DNA of 64,000 bases, from assembly GCA_037176725.1 (NCBI GenBank), contig JAZBRS010000035.1, forward strand, positions 47,254,001 through 47,318,000, given 5' to 3'. The notes beneath the pieces are model-generated. The model worked only from the letters and a program-made list of their open reading frames with translations, was not told the DNA's origin and did not search any database. This DNA is from Posidonia oceanica. Lineage: Eukaryota > Streptophyta > Magnoliopsida > Alismatales > Posidoniaceae. A program made the translations under genes and the position numbers. This document shows positions 34,515 through 45,224 of the stretch, piece after piece. Positions within the stretch are counted from its first letter, which is position 1; every line of letters starts with the position of its first letter.

Positions 34515-37099
34515 GCGAACACGAGCTGCGAGCTCGAGAAGGGCCGCCAGGGTATTTGCCGGTTGGCGGGCAGATAAAGGATGTTGCTGGGGAGGCTGTA
34601 TTGGCTCTGGTTGGGGCTTGGCCTGCAGGCAAATGGGGGTTGAGCCTCTGGTTGTATGGTGGGCTTCGCGGCAGCGCGCTTCGACTTGGCGTCCAGTCGG
34701 ATCATGTGAATCCCCGACTCAGAATCGGCAAGCGCCGCAAGATAGAGGGAAGGAGAAACAGGCACAGAAATGTCTTGAATAAGATCAGAAGGGTCCACCA
34801 CAGACGTAGCGGACCCTGAGAGGAAGAAAGAATGTACACCTGAGGTCTTCACGCCTCCTGAGCCAGAATGCTCCGGCAAAGGCTGGTGGACGATGCTTGG
34901 ATTACGAGGAGCTATCCCTGATGTAGGGGAAGATACTGATGGAGGGATGGATGATGATGCTGCCTCCTGTGTGTTGATACTGATGACCTTTCGGTCAATC
35001 AGGTCCTGCACTGAGCCCCGTAGAGTGAGGCAACTATTCATCGAGTGCCCGACAACTTGATGAAAGTCGCAAAACTGATTCGTTCTATAACACCTCGGAA
35101 GAGGGTTCGGTGGTGGGCGGACCTCGGGGAGCATGAGGAGCGATGCAACCTTAGGGAGGACGGCGTTCAGCGGCTCCACTAGCTGAGTGTAGCGATGCTG
35201 ATGGCGAGGCCGTCCCTGTCCTTGGTTCCGCCCTTGCCGGACCAGTGCGGCTGAGTAGACTGGTCGGGTGGTAGTGGTGATCTATGGTGTGTTAGGTGCA
35301 CTAGGTGTGGGTGCATAAACTAACTGATCTGGGTCAGGCAGAGCTATCATGTGAACAAGAGCGGCAGGAGAGTCGACGTATGCCATGGCGATCCGTGGAG
35401 GATCCCTCCTCCTGGGGTTGTTGTTATTGCCACTGCCGTTGTTGTTGGTGTTGCCGTTACTGCTGCCATGGCTGCTGTTGGAGGAGGCGGCCTGCTTGGC
35501 GAAGACGGAGAGGGCCAGGAAGTTGCCGCTCTGAAGGGAGATCTCCACGCGAGTGCCAACCCGAATCAGTGATGCAAAGCTTGTGACAGCCTGGATGGCA
35601 AGCAGAGCCCCAGTAGATGGCTGCACACATTGAATCACAATCTCGATAGATTCCTCGCCGGAGGGTCTATCTCGAACTTGTGCGGCAAGGGCGCGCCAAC
35701 GGCCGACGTACTTCCCGAACGGTTCGTTGTTTCTCTCCTTAAGGGCGACAAGGTCCTCACGCTTAGGGACCTAGTCAAGGTTGAAGGAACACTGCTCCTG
35801 GAACGCCCTGTCAAGGTCGTTCCAAGTCTTGATGGTGGTCATATCAAGTAATGTAAACCACTTAAGGGCCTGGCCAGTAAGACTTTTCAGAAACAAACGG
35901 ACCAGCAACTTGTCATCAGCCTGAAGCTGAACCAAGTCTCTGCAATACGCCTTCATACGGGCGATGGGGCAACCCCTACCATTTTATTTTTCAAAGTTTG
36001 AGATTTTAAACTTCGGTGGGAGTACCGCCTCTAGAAAGCAACAGAGGTCCCAGAACTGGTAGGAGTGGAGGTCCGTGCCCTGCACTTGACGAAGTGCTTT
36101 TTCCAGAATGGCGAACCTGTTGTCGTTGGACTCTAGAGTTGCTGCCGGAGGTGATGGGGCAGCGAGGGCAGGGACCACATACGCCGAAGGGGTCGCACCA
36201 AGGTGCTCCTCCAGATCCACCATCGCGTCGCCTAGTGGCTCGACGTGATGGCTGGCGTATCCATGTAAAGGTACATTGGGTGCTGTGGGTGGTGCAATGT
36301 ATGCAAGGGAAGGAAACTGCTGATGCACAGGGTAAGGGTATGCAGGATGCTATGCAGTGAGTTGTGGAGATTGTGGGAGCAGCAGCTGTTGCAGTGGCAC
36401 GGCGCCAGGCAGCAGGCTAGAGAAGTGCTGTACTCAAACCAACTCGAGGGGCTGGCCACCAGGTGGTGGAGGTGCATGCAGTGCAGTGAATGGTGTGTAT
36501 GCAGAAGGCGGAGGCTGCGCCCCTATCACCGAAGCAGAGAGTAGCTGTGGTGATGGCCAGGGTGGCAGTGCAGCAGGAAAAGCCTAGAGAGTAGGAGCAG
36601 TGTGTAGGGGGACCTCAGGTGCAGAGGGAGCTGAAGAGGGGCGAGCAGACAAAGCCATGCCCTAAAATATCTCGGCAAGCTCCATCAAGCGCTGGTACTG
36701 CGCCTCAGGGGCCTCGTTAGTGAGGATGCTAAAGTGCAATACCGACGGAGGACCAGACTCAAGAGGAGGGGACACAGACTGTCCAAGAGGATGGGATCCT
36801 ATAGAAATGGTCACCGCAGCAGGGCTAGTGCCATAGATGATATGGCCCTAGGGGTCAGAGGCGGTCGGGACAGTCTCCGAAATGCGGGTGGAAGTCACTA
36901 AGGTAGCTTCGATGACAGAATCCGGAGGGGCATAGACCTGCCCAGGCCCCACGGGATGCAGGGGTCCCCTAAACACAAAGGGGGGAAATCCCAATGTTGC
37001 TAGGGGCATAGAAGGGGTCAAGACGAGAGTCGGAGGGATCGAAGTGGAAACCCCCTCCGCGACTGTAGTAAGTAGAGGCTTGACGGCGCGCTGGTCCAT
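34508..37099 (-). pseudogene. Element E gag
   Basis: One frame with several stops: 37099-36848 (N-terminal Pro/Thr-rich), 36328-35984, 35956-35771 (LTGQALKWFTLLD, NDLDRAFQEQ), 35638-35282 and 35179-34508 with the knuckle FCDFHQVVGHSMNSC (CX2HX4HX4C). The Asn/Ser/Gly-rich spacer at about 35400-35480 is a short-repeat region. C gag (53767-56130) aligns throughout. A frame change near 34510 leads to protease. Confidence 0.85.
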
Positions 37100-38243
37100 A
37101 GCTGACCGCGAGCGAGTAAGAACAGGGCTGCAACAAAAAGGGGAAGGACGATGCCTAGGGTGAGCTATAGTCGCAAAGGCGAGTAGCTCAGAAAAGGAGG
37201 GTCGAAAACAAGTGTCACAACAGAGGCATCAGTAGAAAAAAAGCACTCAAGCTCTGACTAGGGAACTCGCTCACTGGTCTCTGTTACAGACAAAGCAAAC
37301 AGGTGTTAGAACCTGAAAGAAAAATGCAAATGTTTAATTGGTGGTATGGATGCATTTATGCAATTGGTATGCTTTCTAGCATGCTATCTCTCACCAATCT
37401 AATGTATCCTAGTAGGTCGTCTACTTCGGACTCACAAGTGTACGGGTCACCGACTCGGTCAGAAAGTAAGGCTCCCGTCTAGACCCTAGCTAGAGCTTAG
37501 GTATAACGGGTGGTGCGGTAGTGGCCTTGACCCTGCCGAGGCATGGGTTGTACCCTCTAGTAGCACCGACACGACCCCTGATAAGGGGGAACAGACCGAT
37601 CGACACACCCTGTGCCAAAGCAGCTGAACGAGAGATCGGGACTGTCCTTCTCAGACTGATAGGTAGACTCAGATGAGAAGATGCATGGTCTATATGATGA
37701 TTCATGCAAATTGATTAAAGTTTTTTATCTTGCATGTTTTATTAACCCAAAGGGGGTGAAAGTGTGTTGATGTCTTTAGTTGCTCCTAGATTCGACTTTT
37801 ACTTGCTGTTTTTAATTGCCAAGGGGGAAACAACCAGTCTCTAGTTGTCCTTAGGCCTAATGCAAAAGGGGAAGAAAATCACCCAAACATGGCAAGCAAA
37901 CAACATACAATCACTGCAAAAGGCATGGACATGGTATGTGCATGTGTATGTGGGCATGATAGTGAAGAGGAAAACACTCATCATGTCAAAAGGCAGATAT
38001 GCGTGGCATGTGCATGTGGGGTGGCATAGTAACTGTGTAGAACAAAACATTCACCACTCATAATGCATGTATAGTGCGACAAGCAAGTATTTAAGCATGT
38101 ATAATGCATAAATAAAGCAAGTAAAGGCAACACATGCAATAAGGCAAGCGAAAAGGCATAAAGCAAGCAGTAAAGCAAGGCAAGGCAAGCACAAGTGAAA
38201 AACCATGCAAGCGAAAAGCCAGAATGAAAGCCGGAGTCTGAAA
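37100..38243 (-). other. Element E leader
   Basis: No gene. It matches the C leader (52600-53760) in inverted orientation, for example the TAGGATACA(C/T)TAGATTGGTGAG stretch near 37400 and 53460. A pyrimidine-rich stretch ending GTAACAG at 37281 is followed by AGACCAGTGAGCGAGTTCC and corresponds to GTCAGCAG at 53585 in C, a possible splice acceptor upstream of gag. Confidence 0.6.
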
Positions 38244-38261
38244 TCCCCAGTGGAGTCGCCA
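38244..38261 (-). other. Element E primer-binding site
   Basis: The minus strand reads TGGCGACTCCACTGGGGA, five bases (GAAAG) after an LTR terminus GGTCACA at 38267. This is the Ogre-type PBS; a tRNA-Arg primer has been reported for Ogre. Further copies of its first nine bases recur at 38445, 38630 and 39130 inside the LTR. Confidence 0.8.
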
Positions 38262-38630
38262 CTTTCTGTGACCATCCTGCCTGGCTACAGTGGGCCTTGC
38301 ACGCTGCCAAAGCTCGTGCGCGATCGTGCCGTGAGAGAGGGGAAGCCACGGTCAGCGGTGAATCCAAGGAGAAAACTCGACTCGAAAACACCAGGAAATC
38401 GGCGAAGAAATCAAAGAAGGAGATAAGACAAAAACAGAGTCACCACTTTCTACGACCGTCCCGCCCGGCCACGACGGGCCTCGCACGCTGCCATAGCTTA
38501 CGCGCGATCGTGCTGTGAGAGAGAGGTGAAGCCACGGTCAGCGGTGAATCCAAGGAGAAAACTCGACTTGAAAACACCAAGAAATCGGCGAAGAAATCAA
38601 AGAAGGAGATAAGACAAAAATAGAGTCGCC
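38261..38630. repeat. Two tandem copies of a 184-186 bp PBS-leader unit at the end of the E LTR
   Basis: 38261-38444 and 38445-38630 are nearly the same: each runs from a (T)GGCGACTC/TGGTGACTC word through GTCTTATCTCC, the GGTGTTTTC and CCGCTGACCGTGGCTTC stretches to a GTGGCCGGGC stretch (minus strand). Because the LTR terminus lies at 38267, these are extra units added to its 3-prime end. Confidence 0.85.
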
Positions 38631-38631
38631 A

Positions 38632-39133
38632 CCTAGTCTATTATCGGGAAGACGAGGAAAACCAAGAAAAAGCATAGACAACAAGCAAATGAATGCAATG
38701 CTATGCAAAATGTATGACTCGTGCCAAGAACAAGGGCAAAATGGTCATTGCAGGTCCAAATAAAGGGTAAGGACTCCTGTTACGTGCGGGGAAGGTGTTA
38801 GGCACCCCCGACACGCCCGAGAAATCGGTCTTTCTTGGCTAATTACTCGCATTTGCAGGAATTTGGGCAATGATTGCCTTTAATTGTACACCCCGGGGAC
38901 GATGAGTGCTATGCCATGCTATGAATGCTTTAATGCCTAAGTGCCTGATTGCCAAGTGTAGTAATCTCGATGTTCAGATCGTCCATGTACACTGCCAAAG
39001 CTCGCATGCACCAATTGGAATCAGGTTCACTATTAGCGGGTGTATCCGAGAAGGAAGACTTGAATCGAAAACACTTAAAAAAGGGAGAAAAGGGAAGAAA
39101 AGGGGAAGATAAGACAAATTAGAGTCGCCACCG
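38632..39133. repeat. Second copy of the LTR terminal segment
   Basis: 38632-38960 repeats 39134-39450 (same GTCTATTA-TCGGG start, same GGACTCCTGTTACGTG and GGTGTTAGGCACCCCCGAC block), and 38990-39130 is another leader-like piece with TGGCGACTC at its end (minus strand). It shows stepwise growth of the LTR end. Confidence 0.8.
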
Positions 39134-40599
39134 TGTCTATTAAGTCGGGAGATAAGGAAAATCGAGGAAATGCGTGAATAAACACGCAAAACCAAGCAAA
39201 AGATGCAATGCGATGCAATGCACATGAAATGAGATGCAAGTGATGTGACTCGTGCCTAGGATAAGGGCAATATAGTCATTGCGGGCCATGAGAAAGGGCA
39301 AGGACTCCTGTTACGTGTAGGGAAGGTGTTAGGCACCCCCGACACGCCCGAGAATCGGTCTTTCTAGGCTTACGCTCGCATACGCAGGGAAATGCATGCT
39401 TTGAATGCCTAAATGTCATGAATGCCTAATTAGATGTTCAAAGGTGTGCTTTAAGTGATGAAATGTGTGCAAGGAATTAAACGCGCTATCTAAGCGCTCA
39501 GCAACGCTGTCTGTGTTCCGAATCGGGCGAACCCTGGTTCGTGAGAACTTCAAGCAGTAAGCATCACTGCCCTAAATGCAAATGCAAGTGATAAAACAAA
39601 ACAGCGGTGAAACCATACACATGCAAGCGACATGCAAAAGAAAGCAACAGTAAACACGCAAAACGGTGCGAGAAATGAAAGCAAGCGTGCAAAACGATGC
39701 GAGAGCAAGCGAAAAGGGAAGCGGACATGCAAAAGGATGTGAAAACAAGTGAAAGCAGATACTGGCACACAAAATGGTGCAAGAGCGAAGGAAAACAAGC
39801 GATGCAAGTGCGGGAACAAAACATCGTAAAAACCATGCAATGCAGATGCGAAAACATGCAAAGGGGAAAAATAAAACCAGTAAAGAGAGGCAAACGGTGT
39901 AAGTGTGAAAACAAACACCGGTTAAGGACCGCACGATGCAGGTATGAAGACCCGTAAAGGGGAAAGAAAGCAAGTAGAGGGATCACCACTATTCTGTGAC
40001 TGTTTCCCACTAAACCGTCCCACGATGTGTCACGCACGCTGTCCAAAGCTCGTGGTGCAATCGGATCGTGGAAAAGGGGGAAGAATGCCGCGATCAGTAG
40101 TGAATCCAGGGAAAACTCAACCCAAAGACACTAAGAAAACGCGAAAAGAGGAAGTAGAGTGGATAGGCAAGAGGGGAAGTCCTAATCTACACGCACAGAA
40201 AATGCAGTGCGAAAACAATACATGCAATGCAAGTGACATGTAACAAGGTACTATGCAGTGATTCAAAAGGACTTACCTTGGAGATCTGAGGCTTGATCAG
40301 AAGTAAACTTGGTCAGCATGGAAGTTCGCTCCACCAGGATGGTCTGGGTAACTTGGTCGGAAGATCCGGCGGTCCGATCGGGAGTTACACAGGCCTCAAG
40401 ATCAGAAGACCCAAGAACTAAGGAAAGGAAGGGATCTAAGTGCAAAAAGTCCCTAAGGGTGTGCAGAACAGGGCCTCCCACATACAAGGGAGCTAAAGGT
40501 GCTCAAAAGTGTACTAAGATGCTAAGTGCAATGATGTATGGGTGCAATGCATGTAAAAATGCAAGAAAAGGATCTAAATGTAATTAAAACGCAAACCTA

Positions 40600-40810
40600 G
40601 GGGCCTGGATGAAACTAAATGCAAACTTAGGAACCTATGTGCAATGATTTTAAAAAGATAGGGACCCGAATGCAACTAAATGCAAAGCCAAGGGCCTATA
40701 TGCAATGATTTTGAAAAGATAGGGACCTGGATGCAACTAAATGCAAAGCCAGGGGCCTATATGCAATGATTTTGAAAAGTTAGGGACTTGGATGCAAATA
40801 AAAGCAAACC
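40600..40810. repeat. About three tandem 69-bp units in the E LTR
   Basis: Units contain ATGCAACTAAATGCAAAGCC, then GGGCCTATATGCAATGATTT and TGAAAAGATAGGGACC. A shorter version of the same theme (36 bp) is repeated at 50290-50490 in LTR C. Confidence 0.8.
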
Positions 40811-43607
40811 TAGGGATCTGGGTGCAACAAAAATAAGTCTCTGGGTTTTTTAATAATGCAATAAGGTTTTAAAACAGAGATTAAATGAAATCTGAATGGA
40901 CTGAGGACCTAAATGCAAATGCAATAAAATACAGGGTCTGGATTGCAATGCAATATGGAAAAAATGCAATTTAAATAAATACTGTGAATGCATGCAGTGG
41001 ACTGAAATGCAAATTAAATAAATGTAGGGGCTAAAATGCAATTTAATATGGTAAAGTATGAAATTAAATGATTTTTCTAACAAATAGAGGACTGGAAAGT
41101 AATAACAAAATAGAACAGGATAAAAGTGCAATATAATATAGTAAAATATGAGATTAAATAAATTTAACAACTGAACAGAGGACTGATTTGTAAATAAAAT
41201 AAATAGCAGGAGTTAAGAGTAATGTAATAAGATAAAAACATGCATTTAAATGACATTAATCAACTGGAGGACCTAGAAGTAAAATAAATAAATTGCTGGG
41301 CTAAAAACTAAGAGATGATAAAGTATTTAAACTGCAGAAGGACTAAGATGCAATAAAAATAAATTACGGGGCTAAAACTAAAAAAAACTAAAATGCTTTG
41401 AACTACAGAGGGACTAAGATGCAATAAAAATAAATGGCAGGACTACAAGTAAATGATATCAGAAGTTTTCAAACTACAGCAAGACCGAAATGAAAATAAA
41501 AGAACAGACAGGAGTTTCATGCAATGTAATATAGTTTTTATTCAGATTTAAATCAAACTTAAACTGCGACTGGACCTAAAAGTAAATGAATGAAACTAAA
41601 GGGAACTAATGCAATATGATGGTAAACTAGCTAAGTTAAGGAAAAAATAAAACGAAACGAAACTAATGCGAATAAAAAATCCAAAGCTACAATAGCAGCA
41701 AGTTGCAGTTGCCTGCGCTGGAGAAGGGGACTCGACACGGCGGAGCTAGGGCATCGGCGAGCTACGGGGGACCTCCCCGGAGGTCGAAGGATGATCAGCG
41801 GTGCGTGACGGAGGCTGCAGTGGGCTGGTGACGCCAGCGGAGCTCTACAGAAGGTGCAGAAGACGGTCCGGTTGCTGGAGGCGTCGTCGGCGGAAGCGGA
41901 GGGCAGGGTGATGCTCCTGGGACCTCCACGGAGCTCGGAGCATGGTTGGCGGGGGCTGCGGACGTCCGGAGCTGGGTCTGCACAGGAATGGCTCGTCGGA
42001 GAAGAAGACTCCACGGCGGCGACGATCTGGCGAGATAGGGACCAGAACCTAGCTCTAAGGGGCTGGGAAGCAAGAAGGGGGGAAAACTAAACTACTGGTG
42101 AGATCAGGTACCTGTTTGTGCGGCTGGAGTGCTCTCCCGACCTCCATGGGTTGAGCAGGAGCTGGCGGAGATGGTGCAGCTGCTGCAGGCATTCCCGGCG
42201 GCGTGCGACGATCCGGACAAGTTGTTGATGTCCTTCCGGAGCTCAGGAGCTGGTCTGGAGCGAGGTTGCACGTCGGTAGGAAGGAGATGGGTTTTTGGGT
42301 GCTGCTTAGTGGAGCTAAGGTGGAGGTGGCGCTCTGTCGCTCTCTAGGCTGGATGGAACCCTCCGGCGGCTTGCTGGACGCTTGGTGATGGTGGAGGAGG
42401 GGCTGAATTGGTCGGGAGGCGGTTCTGGAAGAAGGTGGAGAAGTTGGAAGATTTTAGATAGATGTTGGGCGTGGGTGTTTGCTGTGGTGTATGGGAGCTA
42501 CGGTGGGTCTAGGGGTGAAGTGTTGCGTGGTCTGAGAAGCTGGTGGTTCGGTGAGTAGGGTGGAGGAGTTTGGGGAGATGGAGTGAACTGTGGAGCTGGG
42601 AATTCGGAGGTGGAAGGAGGTCTACGTGTAAGTGGAAGGAAGTGAGTGTTTGGGGTGGATTATGGGTTGTTGGCTGGGCGGTGAAGTGTGGGATGGATGT
42701 TGGGTGTTTGGGTATGGATTGGGGAGTGGAACGCAGGAGTTTGGAGGCTGGTGTGGATATGGGGTTTTGGGAGAGGTGAAGAGGAGAGAAGGCTTGTTTT
42801 GCTTCTTTACTTGCTTTATCTTCTCTTTCTCGGGGTTCCCTTTTTGTATCCGACTCCGTCACTCCACGTGTGATGGAATCGGTGTGATCACCACTCTCGT
42901 TTCGCTTTCGTCGGCCCTCGAGATGCCTTAGGGAGATGTGATGTAGTTGCGGGTTCAGCTACCTTGAGACAACGCCAGCGTTGCCCAAGGGTGCCCGTGC
43001 TTGGTGAGCTATTTCTTTCTTCTTCCTCCTTGTATGACAAACGTTAGCAAAGCAAAAGAAACAAAACAATATAAAGATGGATCCATATGTGTAGTAACCT
43101 ATCCAGAATTAGTAGAAAAGAAAATAAAGAAAGCGTAGTGAGATACGTACCTGAGGGGTTTGATCCCCCCGGTTGCAACTAATAGAGATGTATGCCTAGC
43201 TAAAACAATATATGAACTTTGAAAATAAAAATGCTTGATTATGCTACGGAATTAAACATGTGATATCAGAAATGAAAAGGAAACAAATGAAATAGAGTCC
43301 CCTCTGTCTATGCACAAGGTGCAAACTATGTTGACATGAAGCCAACAACGACAAGAGGACACTCAAGCTTTTCGAAGGCTCTCCCTCCTTTCAAAATCTC
43401 TCTTCTCTCTTTTGATTCTTAAGGACCTCACTTCTCTAAGATTTTTAATCTTAAGAGAGCATGTGAGGTCCAGAAATTCCACTACTACTTTTCTCTCTCA
43501 AAATTCCGGTCTTGAACTCTGTGGGGGTACCCCTGCTTTTATAGAAGCAGGGGAGGAACAAAAAAGGACACATATGCCAAGTCAGTAGAGTTTCCTGTTT
43601 CAGAGGT

Positions 43608-43635
43608 GTTATACGCTGGAAAACCAGCGTATAAC
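43608..43635. repeat. Perfect 12-bp inverted repeat in the E LTR
   Basis: GTTATACGCTGG, loop AAAA, CCAGCGTATAAC. The core CGCTGG-AAAA-CCAACG or GTTGG-AAAA-CCAGCG recurs at 43872-43887 and 43900-43916. Confidence 0.9.
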
Positions 43636-44161
43636 GTTATAAGCGAGAGTATCCGCGTATAACGACCTCCGAGGCATAACTACCAAGATCAGAGAAGATT
43701 CTCCAATTAAGGAGTCTTTAAGTGTGATTAAACTAGGCCTTGATGGCTTTGACCGGTCAACAGGTTCCAAAGAAGGCAAAAACATGATTTTTGGATTAGG
43801 CTAAATAAGGAAAGCTTTGGACTGACTGGGTTGCCACGTTGGACGTTGGGAAACCAGCAGCCAATGTTAGCCGCTGGAAAACCAACGGCCAATGTTAGCC
43901 GTTGGAAAACCAGCGGCCAACGTTGTACGCTGAGAAGCTAGCAGACAACACCCTTAGTCAGTTTAACTTCCAAATTTGGTCAGGACGTGAAGAACACTCA
44001 GGTTGCCAACATTTGGGGCTTAGATAAGGATAGCATTTTGGACTTTGAGGGGAACACTTGGCTCAAGTGAGACATTCAGGAATGGGTGGAGGGCTTCTAA
44101 GAGTGACCTAATGCAAGAGACTATCCTAACATGAAGGGAGTGTCAAAACGGGGTATCTACA

Positions 44162-44176
44162 GATTGTCCCTCCTTG
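44162..44176 (-). other. Polypurine tract to the right of the E LTR
   Basis: The minus strand reads CAAGGAGGGACAATC directly before the LTR start TGTAGATACC. A PPT here means that internal 3-prime sequence of a minus-strand element lies to the right of 44161. Confidence 0.85.
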
Positions 44177-44308
44177 AAAATGGCTTTGGCACGAAGCTAT
44201 CTACAAGACGAGACGATACCCCCGTGTGGCGCTACCTGGGGGTCCTAAATGAAATCCAATGCCTGCTGCCACCAGACTTGGACGGGACACAAAGAGGGTC
44301 GGCTAAAG

Positions 44309-44505
44309 AAATACGGCCAAGGGGATTGCGCAAGGGGAACAAACTAACGACATGCCACAGGGATGGCCTGCGGGGGTCAAACTAAAGGACACTGCCGCGG
44401 GGATTGCCCGCAGGGGTCAAACTAAAAGACATGCCACGAGGATTGTCCGCAGGGGTCAAACTAAAAGACATGCCACGGGGATTGCCCACGGGGGTCAAAC
44501 TAACA
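44309..44505. repeat. Array 1: five units of about 39 bp
   Basis: The unit has GACATGCCACGGGGATTGCC then CG(C)AGGGGTCAAACTAAA. It shares GCCAAGGGGATTGCCCAAGGG with the start of array 4, so the two arrays are related. Confidence 0.85.
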
Positions 44506-44739
44506 GGATGGATAGCTAATGATTCCAACGACCACTCAATGCGAATGCAATACAATGCGCTATGCATGGATGCGTGCTGACGGAAATGCAAAAAAGGGGT
44601 CATGATATGCAATGCATGACCCTAGGTAATGAGGTTCCTCCATTATCGCCGGCTTTAATTTGTATACTGAGTTGGCTCAGGAATTTTTCTCACCACCTAA
44701 GGCAGACTGACACATGCGTGAATGCAATTTGTCATGATC

Positions 44740-45210
44740 AGGTACCCTTTTCTCGAGTGTAGCCTACACTCTCCCAGGGGACCGTCATCTCATGATACGC
44801 GGATTGGTGAGCGAGAGGTCCATGATGCTCCTAGGCAAAAGGGGAAATGATCTTTTCTCTGCCGGCCACGTTGGCTCTATTCGTCACAATTAGGTGTCCT
44901 TTTATTGAATGTTGCCTACATTCTAGACAGAGACCGTCTTCTCGTGACGCGAAATCAATGAACAATGAGTCCATCAATACTGTTGGCTTTATTCGTCAGA
45001 ATCGAGTGTCCTTTCATTGAATATTGCCTACATTCTCGACAAAGACCGTCATCTCGTGACTCGGAATCAATGAACAAATAGTCCATCGATACCGTTGGCT
45101 TTATTCGTCAGAATCAAGTGTCCTTTCATTGAATGTTGCCTACATTCTCGGTGGGGACCATCATCTTCTGACTCGGGAGTTAGTGAACAGTGGGTTCATT
45201 AATACCGTTG
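44740..45210. repeat. Array 2: 112-bp units with a short palindrome
   Basis: Palindromes at 44755-44771 (GAGTGTAG-C-CTACACTC), 44907-44923, 45019-45035 and 45131-45147 (GAATGTTGCCTACATTC type); the last three are exactly 112 bp apart. Each is followed by a GACCGTC-ATCTCGTGAC stretch and a GAATCAATGAACAA-like stretch. Confidence 0.88.
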
Positions 45211-45224
45211 GCTTTGCTTTGTTG

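Larger units (their letters stand above)
23197..44161 (-). mobile_element. Element E: Ogre-like Tat element, decayed
   Basis: Internal region plus 5-prime LTR on the minus strand: LTR 38267-44161, PBS 38244-38261, leader, gag 37099-34508, protease, G-patch linker, RT, RNases H and integrase down to 28379, sense DUF7745 pseudogene 26704-25651, 47-bp array and PPT. LTR near 5.9 kb, PBS word TGGCGACTCC and DNG protease fit the Ogre group. Every coding block has stops or shifts. The two flanking LTRs (LTR-prime and 38267-44161) differ, and a second PPT lies outside the right LTR at 44162, so this is likely a recombined unit rather than a simple insertion. Confidence 0.75.
38267..44161 (-). repeat. 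Element E 5-prime LTR, about 5.9 kb
   Basis: On the minus strand it starts TGTAGATACCCC (44161) and ends GGTCACA (38267). Order: AT-rich start, hairpin word cluster at 43600-43950, GC-rich segment 41750-42900 ending at a GT site (CAACAG-like|GTACCT near 42111), repeats of about 69 bp at 40600-40810, a VNTR remnant at 39650-39790, and the terminal PBS-bearing duplications. The 3-prime half is homologous to LTR C 49400-52259 in opposite orientation. A shorter reading would end at 39134 (TAGACA), before the last duplications. A PPT adjoins its right side at 44162, so it borders internal sequence on both sides. Confidence 0.8.

Noticed and set aside
41631..42090. Opposing frames of about 80-130 residues in the E LTR
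   Set aside because: GC-rich segment open on both strands; no domain and no conservation of frame with LTR C.
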